Positions 38,789 through 48,592 of a DNA stretch of 64,000 nucleotides are shown in pieces. Location of the stretch: the NCBI RefSeq assembly GCF_900188155.1, contig NZ_FZOG01000002.1:1007845-1071844 (forward strand). Reading direction: 5' to 3'. Source of the stretch: Pseudomonas segetis. Lineage in GTDB: Bacteria; Pseudomonadota; Gammaproteobacteria; Pseudomonadales; Pseudomonadaceae. How positions within the stretch are numbered: the first letter of the stretch is position 1; every line of letters begins with the position of its first letter. Position numbers and translations under genes: made by a program. Under the pieces are notes generated by a model, which was not told where the DNA came from, did no database searches, and saw only the letters and a list, made by a program, of their open reading frames with translations.

Positions 38789-41434
38789 ATGCAAGACCTC
38801 GATCCCGTCGAAACCCAGGAATGGCTGGACGCACTTGAGTCTGTACTCGACAAAGAAGGCGAAGACCGCGCTCACTACCTGATGACTCGCCTAGGTGAGT
38901 TGGCCACCCGCAGTGGTGCGCAACTGCCTTACGCAATCACCACGCCCTACCGCAATACTATCCCGGTAACCCACGAAGCACGCATGCCTGGCGACCTGTT
39001 CATGGAACGCCGCATTCGCTCGCTGGTACGCTGGAACGCAATGGCGATGGTGATGCGCACCAACTTGTTCGACCCTGACCTGGGCGGCCACATTTCCAGC
39101 TTCGCCTCCAGTGCGACCCTGTATGACATCGGCTTCAACTACTTCTTCCAAGCCCCGACCGAAGAGCACGGCGGCGACCTGATTTACTTCCAGGGCCATG
39201 TTGCCCCCGGCATCTACGCCCGCGCATTCATGGAAGGCCGCATCAGCGAAGAGCAAATGGTCAACTTCCGCCAGGAAGTCGACGGCAAGGGCTTATCCTC
39301 ATACCCGCACCCATGGTTGATGCCTGACTTCTGGCAGTTCCCGACTGTATCGATGGGCCTCGGCCCGATCCAGGCGATCTACCAGGCACGTTTCATGAAG
39401 TACCTCGAAGATCGCGGCTTTATCCCTGCAGGTAAGCAGAAAGTCTGGTGCTTCCTCGGCGACGGCGAATGTGACGAGCCGGAATCGCTCGGCGCCATCT
39501 CCCTGGCTGGCCGCGAGAAGCTCGACAACCTGATCTTTGTCATCAACTGCAACCTGCAGCGCCTCGACGGCCCGGTTCGCGGCAACGGCAAGATCATCCA
39601 GGAACTCGAAGGCGTATTCCGTGGCGCCCAGTGGAATGTGAACAAAGTGGTTTGGGGCCGTTTCTGGGACCCGCTGCTGGCCAAGGACACCGACGGCATT
39701 CTGCAGCGCCGCATGGATGAAGTGATCGACGGTGAATACCAGAACTACAAGGCCAAAGACGGCGCCTTCGTTCGCGAACACTTCTTCAACTCCCCAGAAC
39801 TCAAGGCGATGGTCGCTGACCTCTCCGACGACGAGATCTGGAAGCTCAACCGTGGCGGCCACGACCCGTACAAGGTCTATGCCGCGTACCACGATGCGGT
39901 CAACCACAAAGGTCAGCCGACCGTGGTTCTGGCCAAGACCATCAAGGGTTACGGCACAGGCGCAGGCGAAGCGAAGAACACAGCGCACAACACCAAGAAA
40001 GTGGATGTTGAAAGCCTGAAGAAATTCCGCGATCGCTTTGACATCCCAGTCAATGACGACCAGCTCGAGAACCTGCCGTTCTTCAAACCTGAAGAAGGCA
40101 GCGCCGAGGCCAAGTACCTGCACAAGCGCCGCGAAGCACTGGGCGGTTTCGTACCTCAGCGTCGCGCCAACAGCTTCAATATCCCAACACCACCGCTGGA
40201 TACGCTCAAAGCGATCCTTGACGGCTCGGGTGACCGTGAAATCTCCACCACCATGGCTTTCGTGCGGATTCTCGCGCAACTGGTCAAGGACAAGGAACTC
40301 GGCCAGCGCATCGTTCCGATCATCCCCGACGAAGCCCGTACCTTCGGTATGGAAGGCATGTTCCGCCAGCTTGGCATCTACTCATCCGTAGGCCAGCTGT
40401 ACGAGCCGGTCGATAAAGACCAGGTGATGTTCTATCGCGAAGACAAGAAAGGCCAGATTCTCGAAGAAGGCATTAACGAAGCAGGCGCGATGTCTTCGTT
40501 CATCGCCGCCGGCACCAGCTACAGCTGCCACAACCAGCCGATGCTGCCGTTCTATATCTTCTACTCGATGTTTGGCTTCCAGCGCATTGGCGACCTGGCC
40601 TGGGCCGCAGGCGACAGCCGCACCCGTGGCTTCCTGATCGGCGGTACCGCTGGGCGCACCACGCTGAACGGCGAAGGCCTGCAGCACGAAGATGGCCACA
40701 GCCACATCATGGCGGCGACCATCCCGAACTGCCGCACGTTCGACCCAACCTACGGCTACGAGCTGGCGGTGATCATTCGTGAAGGCACGCGCCTGATGAT
40801 GGAAGAGCAACAGAACATCTTCTATTACATCACCGTGATGAACGAAGCCTACCAGCAGCCAGCAATGCCTGAAGGTGCCGAAGAAGGCATCATCAAGGGC
40901 ATGTACCTGCTCGAAGAAGACACCAAGGAAGCCGCCCACCACGTGCAGCTTCTCGGTTCCGGCACCATCTTGCGCGAAGTGCGCGAAGCCGCGAAGATCC
41001 TGCGTGACGAATTCAATGTCGCCTCTGACGTGTGGAGCGTTACCAGCTTCAACGAACTGCGCCGCGATGGCCTGGCTGTGGAGCGTCGCAACCGCCTGCA
41101 CCCAGAACAGAAACCTGAGCAAACCTACGTTGAGCAGTGCCTGAGCGGGCGTAAAGGCCCGGTTATCGCCAGCACCGACTACATGAAGCTGTTTGCTGAC
41201 CAGATTCGCCAGTGGGTTCCAAGCAAAGAGTACAAAGTCCTGGGCACTGACGGCTTTGGCCGCAGTGACAGCCGCAAGAAGCTGCGTCACTTCTTCGAAG
41301 TTGACCGTCACTTCGTCGTGCTGGCCGCGCTTGAAGCCTTGGCTGATCGCGGTGATATCGAACCTAAGGTAGTGGCTGAAGCCATCGCCAAGTTCGGCAT
41401 CAACCCAGAAAAACTCAACCCACTGGACTGCTAA
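38789..41434 (+). CDS. aceE: Pyruvate dehydrogenase E1 component AceE
   Basis: An 881-residue homodimeric E1p that decarboxylates pyruvate and reductively acetylates the lipoyl groups of AceF. The thiamine diphosphate motif is GDGECDEPESLG followed by FVINCNLQ (near 230-265), with the family opening DPVETQEWLDALESVLDKEG. Length is normal for gammaproteobacterial E1p (about 880-890). The ATG at 38789 has GGAG upstream. aceF follows after 11 bases, so the two are an operon. lpd is not in the window; the E3 subunit must come from elsewhere. Confidence 0.98.
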   Translation: MQDLDPVETQEWLDALESVLDKEGEDRAHYLMTRLGELATRSGAQLPYAITTPYRNTIPVTHEARMPGDLFMERRIRSLVRWNAMAMVMRTNLFDPDLGGHISSFASSATLYDIGFNYFFQAPTEEHGGDLIYFQGHVAPGIYARAFMEGRISEEQMVNFRQEVDGKGLSSYPHPWLMPDFWQFPTVSMGLGPIQAIYQARFMKYLEDRGFIPAGKQKVWCFLGDGECDEPESLGAISLAGREKLDNLIFVINCNLQRLDGPVRGNGKIIQELEGVFRGAQWNVNKVVWGRFWDPLLAKDTDGILQRRMDEVIDGEYQNYKAKDGAFVREHFFNSPELKAMVADLSDDEIWKLNRGGHDPYKVYAAYHDAVNHKGQPTVVLAKTIKGYGTGAGEAKNTAHNTKKVDVESLKKFRDRFDIPVNDDQLENLPFFKPEEGSAEAKYLHKRREALGGFVPQRRANSFNIPTPPLDTLKAILDGSGDREISTTMAFVRILAQLVKDKELGQRIVPIIPDEARTFGMEGMFRQLGIYSSVGQLYEPVDKDQVMFYREDKKGQILEEGINEAGAMSSFIAAGTSYSCHNQPMLPFYIFYSMFGFQRIGDLAWAAGDSRTRGFLIGGTAGRTTLNGEGLQHEDGHSHIMAATIPNCRTFDPTYGYELAVIIREGTRLMMEEQQNIFYYITVMNEAYQQPAMPEGAEEGIIKGMYLLEEDTKEAAHHVQLLGSGTILREVREAAKILRDEFNVASDVWSVTSFNELRRDGLAVERRNRLHPEQKPEQTYVEQCLSGRKGPVIASTDYMKLFADQIRQWVPSKEYKVLGTDGFGRSDSRKKLRHFFEVDRHFVVLAALEALADRGDIEPKVVAEAIAKFGINPEKLNPLDC

Positions 41435-41445
41435 GGAGCGAAACG

Positions 41446-43386
41446 ATGAGTGAATTGATTCGCGTACCCGACATCGGCAGTGGTGAGGGTGAAGTAATTG
41501 AGTTGTTCGTTAAGGTCGGCGACACCATTGAAGCCGAACAAAGCCTGCTGACCCTTGAGTCTGACAAGGCCAGCATGGAGATCCCGGCGCCTAAGGCCGG
41601 GGTCGTCAAAAGCATCAAGGTCAAGCTCGGCGACACCCTGAAAGAAGGTGACGAACTGCTTGAACTCGAAGTTGCGGGCGAAAGCGCAGCAGCCGAGCCT
41701 GAGAAAAAGCCTGAACCCGAGGCAGAAAAAGCCCCGGCGCCAAAAGCCGAAGCAGCCCCGACGCCAGCCGCCCAAGGTAGCTCAAGCATCGAGGAAGTGC
41801 GTATTCCGGACACAGGTTCGGATGCCAAGGGCAAGATCATTGAGATCTTCGTCAAGGCTGGCGACACCATCGAAGTTGATCAATCCTTGATCACCCTCGA
41901 ATCGGACAAGGCCAGCTTTGAAGTGCCATCCCCTGCAGCGGGCGTGGTTGAAAGCGTCGAAGTCAAACTTGACGACGAGGCCGGCACTGGCGACCTGATC
42001 CTCAAGCTCAAGGTTGCTGGCTCTGGCTCGGCACCGGCGGCTAAAGAAGAATCCGCCCCGGCGCCGGCTAAAGCAGCACCTGCAGCGGCCGCACCGGCTC
42101 CAGCCAAGGGCGCTTCGATTGAAGAAGTGCGCATCCCTGACACCGGCTCGGATGCCAAAGGCAAAGTCATCGAACTGTTCGTCAAGGCTGGCGACACCAT
42201 CGAAGTTGATCAGTCCCTGCTCACCCTTGAGTCGGACAAAGCCAGCTTTGAAGTGCCATCTCCCGCAGCTGGCGTGGTTGAAAGCGTCGAGATCAAGCTG
42301 GACGACGAAGCCGGTACTGGCGACCTGATCCTCAAGCTCAAGGTTGCTGGCAGCGCCCCTGCCGAAGCCGCACCTGCCCAGGCGCCAGCCAAAGCAGAAG
42401 CAGCACCTCAAGCACCGGAAAAAGCTCCAGCTCCGGCTGCAGCAGCCAGCTCGGCCCCAGTGACCAGCGGCAAGGTTCACGCCGGCCCTGCTGTTCGCCA
42501 ACTGGCGCGCGAGTTTGGCGTTGACCTGGCAGATGTACCGGGCAGCGGCCCGAAAGGCCGGATCCTCAAGGAAGACGTGCAGGTATACGTCAAATCCATG
42601 ATGAACAAGGCCAAGCAGGCACCAGCAGCCACTGGCGCAACAGGCGGCGCAGGCATTCCTCCGGTTCCGGCTGTTGATTTCAGCAAGTTCGGTGAAATCG
42701 AAGAAGTGGCGATGACTCGCCTGATGCAGATAGGCGCCGCCAACCTGCACCGTAGCTGGCTGAACGTGCCACACGTCACTCAGTTCGATTCGGCCGACAT
42801 CACCGAACTGGAAGCCTTCCGTGTTGCGCAGAAAGCGGTTGCCGAGAAAGCCGGGGTCAAGTTGACCGTGCTGCCATTGCTGCTCAAGGCCTGCGCCTTC
42901 CTGCTCAAGGAAATGCCCGATTTCTGCAGTTCGCTGGCGCCTAGCGGTAAAGCCTTCATCCGCAAGAAGTACGTGCACATCGGCTTCGCAGTGGACACCC
43001 CGGACGGCTTGCTCGTACCGGTTATCCGCGACGTCGACAAAAAGAGCTTGCTGCAACTGGCTGCTGAAGCGGCTGAACTGGCAGATAAGGCGCGCAACAA
43101 AAAGTTGTCCCCAGACGCCATGCAGGGTGCCTGCTTCACCATTTCCAGCCTCGGCCACATTGGCGGCACCGGCTTCACGCCGATCGTCAACGCGCCTGAA
43201 GTTGCGATCCTTGGTGTCAGCAAGGCGACCATCCAGCCGGTTTGGGATGGCAAGGCCTTCCAGCCAAAACTGATGCTACCGCTGTCGCTGTCCTACGATC
43301 ACCGTGTGATCAATGGCGCTTCTGCGGCGCGCTTTACCAAGCGTTTAGGCGATGTACTGGGCGATATCCGCACCATGCTCCTGTAA
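41446..43386 (+). CDS. aceF: Pyruvate dehydrogenase E2 component AceF with three lipoyl domains
   Basis: A 646-residue dihydrolipoamide acetyltransferase that forms the core of the pyruvate dehydrogenase complex. Three lipoyl domains carry their lipoyl lysines at K41, K155 and K265, joined by Ala/Pro/Glu/Lys-rich flexible linkers. A peripheral subunit-binding domain follows (AVRQLAREFGVDLADVPGSG, near 345-385), then the catalytic domain with SYDHRVINGASAARF, giving His619 and Asn623 in the HxxxN/DG motif. Asn at this place is as in Azotobacter vinelandii E2p, which also has three lipoyl domains, as I recall. Domains 2 and 3 are nearly identical to each other but differ from domain 1. A GGAG site precedes the ATG. 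Ends at the terminator at 43429. Confidence 0.97.
   Translation: MSELIRVPDIGSGEGEVIELFVKVGDTIEAEQSLLTLESDKASMEIPAPKAGVVKSIKVKLGDTLKEGDELLELEVAGESAAAEPEKKPEPEAEKAPAPKAEAAPTPAAQGSSSIEEVRIPDTGSDAKGKIIEIFVKAGDTIEVDQSLITLESDKASFEVPSPAAGVVESVEVKLDDEAGTGDLILKLKVAGSGSAPAAKEESAPAPAKAAPAAAAPAPAKGASIEEVRIPDTGSDAKGKVIELFVKAGDTIEVDQSLLTLESDKASFEVPSPAAGVVESVEIKLDDEAGTGDLILKLKVAGSAPAEAAPAQAPAKAEAAPQAPEKAPAPAAAASSAPVTSGKVHAGPAVRQLAREFGVDLADVPGSGPKGRILKEDVQVYVKSMMNKAKQAPAATGATGGAGIPPVPAVDFSKFGEIEEVAMTRLMQIGAANLHRSWLNVPHVTQFDSADITELEAFRVAQKAVAEKAGVKLTVLPLLLKACAFLLKEMPDFCSSLAPSGKAFIRKKYVHIGFAVDTPDGLLVPVIRDVDKKSLLQLAAEAAELADKARNKKLSPDAMQGACFTISSLGHIGGTGFTPIVNAPEVAILGVSKATIQPVWDGKAFQPKLMLPLSLSYDHRVINGASAARFTKRLGDVLGDIRTMLL
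41785..42353 (+). repeat. Near-identical tandem lipoyl-domain repeat in aceF
   Basis: Two copies of about 235 bases, 330 bases apart (starting at 41785 and 42115), coding lipoyl domains 2 and 3. The products differ at only four conservative places (Ile/Val/Leu swaps) over about 80 residues. Exact DNA matches of about 35 bases occur in the middle and at the 3' end, which points to recent duplication or continuing gene conversion. Confidence 0.9.
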
Positions 43387-43428
43387 CGACTTAGCGATAC
43401 GTTTCGAGCACGCCACGCTCGCATCCTC

Positions 43429-43454
43429 AACCCCGCCATTGGCGGGGTTTTTTT
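43429..43454 (+). terminator. Rho-independent terminator of aceEF
   Basis: Arms AACCCCGCC (43429-43437) and GGCGGGGTT (43441-43449) around a three-base loop, followed by a T tract to 43454. It is 42 bases after the aceF stop and ahead of the convergent gene at 43474. Confidence 0.93.
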
Positions 43455-43473
43455 ATCCTGCTGCGCTGGTGCG

Positions 43474-44004
43474 TCAACCTTTTTGCACATTGCGAATCAA
43501 AAAGCTCATGGCCTTGGCCAGTTCCGCCGCGCCATTGTTATCGCGCACTATGGTTATCATGGCGCTGCCGCTGTGCGGATTATTCAGGGTGCAGCTGATC
43601 CCGCTCGTCGGGCAGTCGTAGCGGATATAAGGATCAACCCCAAACACATCGATACGCTGATTACGCACGGCGATATCAGTGCTGCTTTCACCACGGCTTT
43701 CCTCACGCAATAGCAACTCGCCCTTGGCGCTGAGCGCAACACTGTATATGAGGTCGCGGCGATCGGCCTGACCGACCTGGTAACCGGCGCGCAGGGCATA
43801 GGTCATGAGCAATTTATTGACATGGGCAAGCAGCGCTTTGCGCTCGTCCTGGGTGTTGTAGAGACGCTTTATCTCATGCAGGTAATTGGCTTGCTCAGGA
43901 CTGCTCAAGCCCGCGGCTGGGTCGGCCGATACAGTGGATGTAGAAACCAAACCGCTGCTGATCAATAAGGCAAAAATTAGTTTTCTTGTCAGTCGCATTT
44001 GCAT
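43474..44004 (-). CDS. Exported protein of unknown function
   Basis: A 176-residue secreted protein. The signal peptide (MQMRLTRKLIFALLISSGLV, cut after about residue 27) is followed by a helical segment (EQANYLHEIKRLYNTQDERK) and a second half with DIAVRNQRIDVFGVDPYIRY. Two cysteines, C131 and C138 (DCPTSGISC), could form a periplasmic disulfide. The ATG at 44004 has an AAGGG site; an ATG at 43998 is also possible. I do not recognise the family. It is convergent with aceF and divergent from the dipA-like gene, whose start is 79 bases away, so they share a promoter region. Confidence 0.75.
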   Translation of the reverse strand: MQMRLTRKLIFALLISSGLVSTSTVSADPAAGLSSPEQANYLHEIKRLYNTQDERKALLAHVNKLLMTYALRAGYQVGQADRRDLIYSVALSAKGELLLREESRGESSTDIAVRNQRIDVFGVDPYIRYDCPTSGISCTLNNPHSGSAMITIVRDNNGAAELAKAMSFLIRNVQKG

Positions 44005-44082
44005 AATGCACCCTTACTTGACGCTATAGTGAATTGGGCAGACTTTCTCGCCCTGCGCAGCATACTGGAAGCAAGCCATTTA

Positions 44083-46746
44083 ATGAGAAGCCATCCCACC
44101 GCCGCCAACCAACTGGCGGCCGAGGTTGTGACGCAGTTGCCAGTACCATCACGACTGGGCATGCTGCGTTTCGAACGGATGAATGAGGCCAGTTGGGCCT
44201 TGCTGTTTCTTGACCCTTCTTGTGAGCGTCAACTGGGCATTGCTGCGAGCGATTTATGTGCCCTGGTCGAATCACCCTATGCCAGCCTGATGGAGCCAGA
44301 AGCGCGCCACTCACTGCACGACCAGATCCAGCAGCAACTGAGCCAGCAACCCCACTATCTCGTGAATTACACCCTGCATACGCCACTGGGCGCGCTTAAC
44401 CTCATTGAAATGGGCGAGGCGTTCAAGCAGCGTGGGCATAATCTGCTGCGCGGCTACCTGCTGGTAACGGCAACGCGCCAACCGGAGCTGACAGCAGGCG
44501 TTCAACCAGGCCCCGCCCATGCGTTGCCAGAACAACTCATGCCGCAGATCGAGGATCCGCTACAACAGAAAAAGCGCACCCTTGCCCAGCAAAAGCTGAT
44601 CCTGCGCCTGGCCAGCCACATCTATCAGGAAGACGCGCTACAGGATGCAGCCAGGCTGATTACCCAGGCGGCGTGCGAAACCTATGCACTCAAGCGCGCA
44701 TCCATTTGGCTGGTCAATGGGGAATATTTGCAGTCGGTGACTGTGTATCAGGCTGACACCCAGCAACATCATCAAGAAACGCACCTGAGCCTCAAGCTCT
44801 TCTCGAACTACATGAACTTCATGCGTGCAGGGCGCTCGCTGCATATCGAGGATGCACTCAATGATCCGCGAACCATTGAGCTGCAGCACTACCTAAGGCC
44901 GCTGAATATTGGCGCCCTGCTGGACGCAGGCATTCGTGTGGACGGTGAAGTCGTGGGCCTTCTGTGCCTCGAACACCTTGGTGGGCCGCGCCAGTGGAAA
45001 TCCGACGAGATCGCCTTCTGCGGCGAACTGGCTGACCAGTATGCCCAGGTGTTGTCCAACCAGGAACGACGCACGGCGACCCAAGCGCTCTACCTGTTTC
45101 AGCGTGCGGTCGAGCAAAGCGCCAGCGCATTTATATTGCTCAACCGCGATGGCCTTGTTGAGTACGTGAACCCGAGCTTTACCGCGATCACCCTGTACAG
45201 CGCTGAAGAAGTACAAGGCCGGCTTATTTCCGAGTTACCGGCGCTGGAGAACCTGAGCGAATTGTTATTCAGCAGCCAGTCGGGCCTATCGGGTCATAAT
45301 AGCTGGCAAGGTGAATTCAAGAGCCGGCGCAAAAACCTTGAGCCCTACTGGAGCCAGCTGTCGATCTCCAAGGTCCATGCCGATGACGGCGCGCTGACCC
45401 ACTACATCGGTATCTACGAAGACATCACCGAAAGCAAGAGCGCATTGCAGCGCATTGAACGCCTGGCCTTTCGCGATAACCTGACTGGCCTTGGCAATCG
45501 CTATTCCTTTATCCGCGCCCTGGAAAAACGCTTTGCGGTGCCCGACAAGACGGGTATCAGCCTGTTGTTGGTGGACATCGACAACTTCAAGCGGATCAAC
45601 GATAGCCTGGGTCACCAAACCGGCGACAAACTCCTGTCCAGCCTGGCCAAGCGCCTGCGCAACACCCTGAGCCCAGCGGCGATCCTGGCGCGCTTTGCCA
45701 GCAATGAATTTGCCATCTTGCTTGATAAGCACGATCTTGATGCAGGGCAAGCCGTGGCCGCGCAGGTTCTGCAAACCTTGGACAAACCACTGTTTGTCGA
45801 TAACCAACTGATCAGCATTACCGGCTCAATCGGGCTGGCCTGCGCCCCCGCCCATGGCACCGACCCACAAATACTGACCAAGCACGCCGGGCTGGCGCTG
45901 CATAAGGCCAAGGCCAACGGCAAGCATCAGGTCTGCGTGTTCACCGAGGCACTGAATGCCGAGGCCGACCATAAGCTCTTTGTCGAAAACAACCTGCGTC
46001 GCGCCCTGACGCAGAACGAGCTTGAAGTGTTCTACCAACCCAAACTGTGCCTGAAGACCGGTGCACTGGTGGGTATTGAGGCGCTGCTACGCTGGAATCA
46101 TCCACAAAAGGGCATGATCAGCCCGGATCACTTCATTGGCGTTGCCGAAGAGACTGGACTGATCATCCCCATTGGCAAATGGGTATTGCGCCAAGCCTGC
46201 CGGATGAGTGTGCAACTCGCGGCGGTGGGCATGGGCGCCATTCAGGTCGCGATCAATGTCTCGCCCAAGCAATTTACCGACCCGGACCTGGTCGGCGCGA
46301 TTCGTACCATTATCGAGGAAGAACAACTCCCGCCTGACCGAGTTGAGCTTGAGCTGACGGAAAGCTTGCTGCTGGAAGCGACCAGCGACACCCGCAGCCA
46401 ACTTATCGACTTGAAGAAGCTAGGCCTGAGCCTGGCAATGGACGACTTCGGCACAGGTTATTCATCGCTTAGTTATCTGAAGAAATTCCCGATTGATGTG
46501 ATCAAGATCGACCGCAGTTTCATCAAGGACATCCCGGAGAACCAGGACGACATGGAGATCACCTCGGCAGTGATCGCCATGGCCCACAACCTGAAAATAA
46601 AAGTGGTCGCCGAAGGTATTGAAACCAGCGCCCAGTTGAAATTCCTGCGCCGCCAGCACTGCGATATTGGCCAGGGGTTTCTATTCGACAAGGCAATCGC
46701 CGGGCGTAACCTGATTGATAGCCTCAAGCGCTATATTCGCAACTGA
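44083..46746 (+). CDS. dipA: GAF-PAS-GGDEF-EAL cyclic-di-GMP phosphodiesterase (DipA-like)
   Basis: An 887-residue signalling protein from ATG 44083. The frame is open upstream to a TTG at 43999, so the start is uncertain. Order: an unassigned N-terminal sensor region (about 1-150), a GAF domain (about 190-340), a PAS domain (about 345-470, [20 protein letters not shown]), a degenerate GGDEF domain (site reads ASNEF) and an EAL domain. The EAL active site is complete: [40 protein letters not shown] and QGF. It should therefore hydrolyse c-di-GMP and not make it. In P. aeruginosa the protein at this place, DipA, promotes biofilm dispersal. msrA follows downstream. Confidence 0.9.
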   Translation: MRSHPTAANQLAAEVVTQLPVPSRLGMLRFERMNEASWALLFLDPSCERQLGIAASDLCALVESPYASLMEPEARHSLHDQIQQQLSQQPHYLVNYTLHTPLGALNLIEMGEAFKQRGHNLLRGYLLVTATRQPELTAGVQPGPAHALPEQLMPQIEDPLQQKKRTLAQQKLILRLASHIYQEDALQDAARLITQAACETYALKRASIWLVNGEYLQSVTVYQADTQQHHQETHLSLKLFSNYMNFMRAGRSLHIEDALNDPRTIELQHYLRPLNIGALLDAGIRVDGEVVGLLCLEHLGGPRQWKSDEIAFCGELADQYAQVLSNQERRTATQALYLFQRAVEQSASAFILLNRDGLVEYVNPSFTAITLYSAEEVQGRLISELPALENLSELLFSSQSGLSGHNSWQGEFKSRRKNLEPYWSQLSISKVHADDGALTHYIGIYEDITESKSALQRIERLAFRDNLTGLGNRYSFIRALEKRFAVPDKTGISLLLVDIDNFKRINDSLGHQTGDKLLSSLAKRLRNTLSPAAILARFASNEFAILLDKHDLDAGQAVAAQVLQTLDKPLFVDNQLISITGSIGLACAPAHGTDPQILTKHAGLALHKAKANGKHQVCVFTEALNAEADHKLFVENNLRRALTQNELEVFYQPKLCLKTGALVGIEALLRWNHPQKGMISPDHFIGVAEETGLIIPIGKWVLRQACRMSVQLAAVGMGAIQVAINVSPKQFTDPDLVGAIRTIIEEEQLPPDRVELELTESLLLEATSDTRSQLIDLKKLGLSLAMDDFGTGYSSLSYLKKFPIDVIKIDRSFIKDIPENQDDMEITSAVIAMAHNLKIKVVAEGIETSAQLKFLRRQHCDIGQGFLFDKAIAGRNLIDSLKRYIRN

Positions 46747-46868
46747 GTCGACACAAGTCTTCGCCTGGAATTAATGCCAGATGCTCAATACGGGCTGGCC
46801 GATTTTGTAACGTCGTCGCACAATGGCGGTCTACCCAGTACATGAAAATGATGTTGAGGAAATGGCTC

Positions 46869-47516
46869 ATGGCTCTGCGTTCGCAAATCCTTGTAAACAA
46901 ACTAGAACTCCCAACGGCCGAACAGGCATTGCCGGGCCGTGATGTGCCGATGACAGTTCCAGACGCTCACTTCGTCAACGGCAACCCACTCAAGGGCCCA
47001 TTCCCGCATGGCCTGGAAACAGCCGTGTTTGGCCTTGGCTGCTTCTGGGGAGCGGAGCGCCGCTTCTGGCAACAGCCAGGTGTCTGGAGCACCGCTGTCG
47101 GTTATTCAGGCGGCATCACTCCAAACCCGACCTACGAAGAAACCTGCTCCGGCCTGACCGGGCATGCCGAAGTCGTACTGGTGGTTTTCGACCCTCAGAT
47201 CACCAGCTTTGAGGCCTTGCTCAAGGTGTTCTGGGAAGCGCACAACCCGACCCAAGGCATGCGCCAGGGCAACGACCAAGGTAGCCAGTATCGCTCCGCG
47301 ATTTACTGCAACAGCGATGAGCAGCTTGCCAAGGCACTTCAAAGCCAGGAGATGTTCCAGGCTGAACTGGACAAGGCCGGCCTGGGCAGCATCACCACTG
47401 AAATCGCCAAGACCGGTGATTTCTATTATGCCGAGGCCTATCACCAGCAATACCTGGCAAAAAATCCAAGCGGCTACTGCGGCCTGGGCGGCACCGGAGT
47501 ATGCCTGCCAGCGTAA
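46869..47516 (+). CDS. msrA: Peptide methionine sulfoxide reductase MsrA
   Basis: A 215-residue enzyme reducing the S-epimer of methionine sulfoxide. The catalytic Cys58 is in [14 protein letters not shown], followed by GYSGG and the C-terminal resolving cysteines in [13 protein letters not shown]. The start at 46869 (MALRSQIL) gives the length and N-terminus usual in Pseudomonas; an in-frame ATG at 46842 would add nine residues. It lies 122 bases after the dipA-like gene and ends at a strong terminator. Confidence 0.95.
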   Translation: MALRSQILVNKLELPTAEQALPGRDVPMTVPDAHFVNGNPLKGPFPHGLETAVFGLGCFWGAERRFWQQPGVWSTAVGYSGGITPNPTYEETCSGLTGHAEVVLVVFDPQITSFEALLKVFWEAHNPTQGMRQGNDQGSQYRSAIYCNSDEQLAKALQSQEMFQAELDKAGLGSITTEIAKTGDFYYAEAYHQQYLAKNPSGYCGLGGTGVCLPA

Positions 47517-47528
47517 TTAAGCGTACAC

Positions 47529-47564
47529 AAAAAGGCGGCCTGGTTTCGACCAGGCCGCCTTTTT
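47529..47564. terminator. Bidirectional terminator between msrA and rlmJ
   Basis: Perfect 16-base arms (47529-47544 and 47549-47564) closed by a very stable TTCG tetraloop, with A5 and T5 ends, so it works on both strands for the convergent msrA and rlmJ. Confidence 0.96.
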
Positions 47565-47574
47565 CATGGATGGC

Positions 47575-48423
47575 TCAAGCCGAGGTTTTTTCTTCGATCA
47601 GCCAGTCCATGCGCCAGCCACCCTGGCTCAGCCCCAGCCGTTCTGCCAACCAGGGCAACAGTTGCTTGAGTTCGTCTTCCAGTCCCCATGGTGGATTGCT
47701 GATCACCAGCCCGGAGCCATTCAAACGCAGCGACTCATCGGTTGGGTGCACATACAGCTCAACGCGCAGCAGCTTGGGTGCGCCGCTTTTTTCCAGGTCG
47801 CGGTAAAACTTGCGCAGTTGCCGCAAATCCTTGATTGGGTACCAGATCGCAACTATTGCCTGGCGCATGCGTGCAATCGCATCGCCAAGTGACTCGACAC
47901 AGCGCTCCAGTTCATCGTCTTGCTCAAAGGGGGGATCAATCAGCATCAGCATGCGTTTTTCCTGGGTCGGCAACAACGCACGGGGCACATGCCAACCCTC
48001 TCCCAGGTGCACAGCCACACGCCGATCGCCCTTCATGTTCTCCTTGAGCAAGCGCCCGTCTTCCGGGTGTTTCTCATTGAGCTGCAAACGGTCCTGCTCG
48101 CGGGAAAGCCTGCGTGCCAGCTCTGGCGAACCTGGGTAATGGCGCAACTCACCTTCTGGATTCATTGCGCGAATCACGCCCAGATAATCAGCAAACGGCT
48201 CAGGCACATCCTCGGCCTGCCAAATCTTGGCAATCCCCTCAAGCCATTCACCTGTACGCGACGCCTGGTCCCCTCGCAGATCATACAAACCCACACCTGC
48301 ATGACTGTCGAGATAGGCAAATGGCGCCTCCTTTCGCGACAACAGGGCAATTATCCGGCATAAAACCAGGTGTTTAAGAACATCGGCGTGGTTGCCGGCG
48401 TGATAGGCGTGGCGGTAATTCAT
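47575..48423 (-). CDS. rlmJ: 23S rRNA (adenine(2030)-N6)-methyltransferase RlmJ
   Basis: A 282-residue SAM-dependent methyltransferase that modifies A2030 of 23S rRNA. The opening MNYRHAYHAGNHADVLKHLV is diagnostic, and the N6-adenine methyltransferase motif appears as LIDPPFEQDDELER near 162 (DPPF in place of DPPY). The SAM-binding region is YLDSHAGVGLYDL near 40. The ATG is at 48423. It is convergent with msrA and divergent from the MFS transporter gene at 48593. Confidence 0.95.
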   Translation of the reverse strand: MNYRHAYHAGNHADVLKHLVLCRIIALLSRKEAPFAYLDSHAGVGLYDLRGDQASRTGEWLEGIAKIWQAEDVPEPFADYLGVIRAMNPEGELRHYPGSPELARRLSREQDRLQLNEKHPEDGRLLKENMKGDRRVAVHLGEGWHVPRALLPTQEKRMLMLIDPPFEQDDELERCVESLGDAIARMRQAIVAIWYPIKDLRQLRKFYRDLEKSGAPKLLRVELYVHPTDESLRLNGSGLVISNPPWGLEDELKQLLPWLAERLGLSQGGWRMDWLIEEKTSA

Positions 48424-48547
48424 GGCAATAGGCTCCTCGAAGCCTTACAGTTTAACTGCTTGGCTGATTTTCGCAGTTGTTGTTTATTCGCACGCTTTCA
48501 TCATGTTCTACAATTGCCTGCCCGGCGCACTCTCCAGTTAACCCCTG

Positions 48548-48581
48548 CCTGCAACCAGTATGATTGCAGGTAGCTAATCAT
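48548..48581. promoter_or_regulatory. Overlapping inverted repeats upstream of the MFS gene
   Basis: CCTGCAA (48548-48554) pairs with TTGCAGG (48564-48570) across nine bases, and ATGATT (48560-48565) pairs with AATCAT (48576-48581) across ten. They lie between rlmJ and the MFS gene and may be an operator; the regulator is unknown. Confidence 0.35.
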
Positions 48582-48592
48582 TAAGCCTTTGC

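Noticed and set aside
41782..43158. 458-codon minus-strand open frame opposite aceF
   Set aside because: Antisense to the lipoyl domain repeats; its apparent internal repeats only mirror those of aceF.
43274..43340. HxxxDG motif of AceF has Asn in place of Asp (Asn623)
   Set aside because: At first it looked like a lost catalytic residue, but the E2p of Azotobacter vinelandii has Asn here, as I recall, so it is normal for this lineage.
41446..43386. Possible horizontal transfer suggested by the Ala/Pro/Lys-rich linkers of aceF
   Set aside because: Linkers of this kind are normal for E2 proteins, and codon use matches neighbours.
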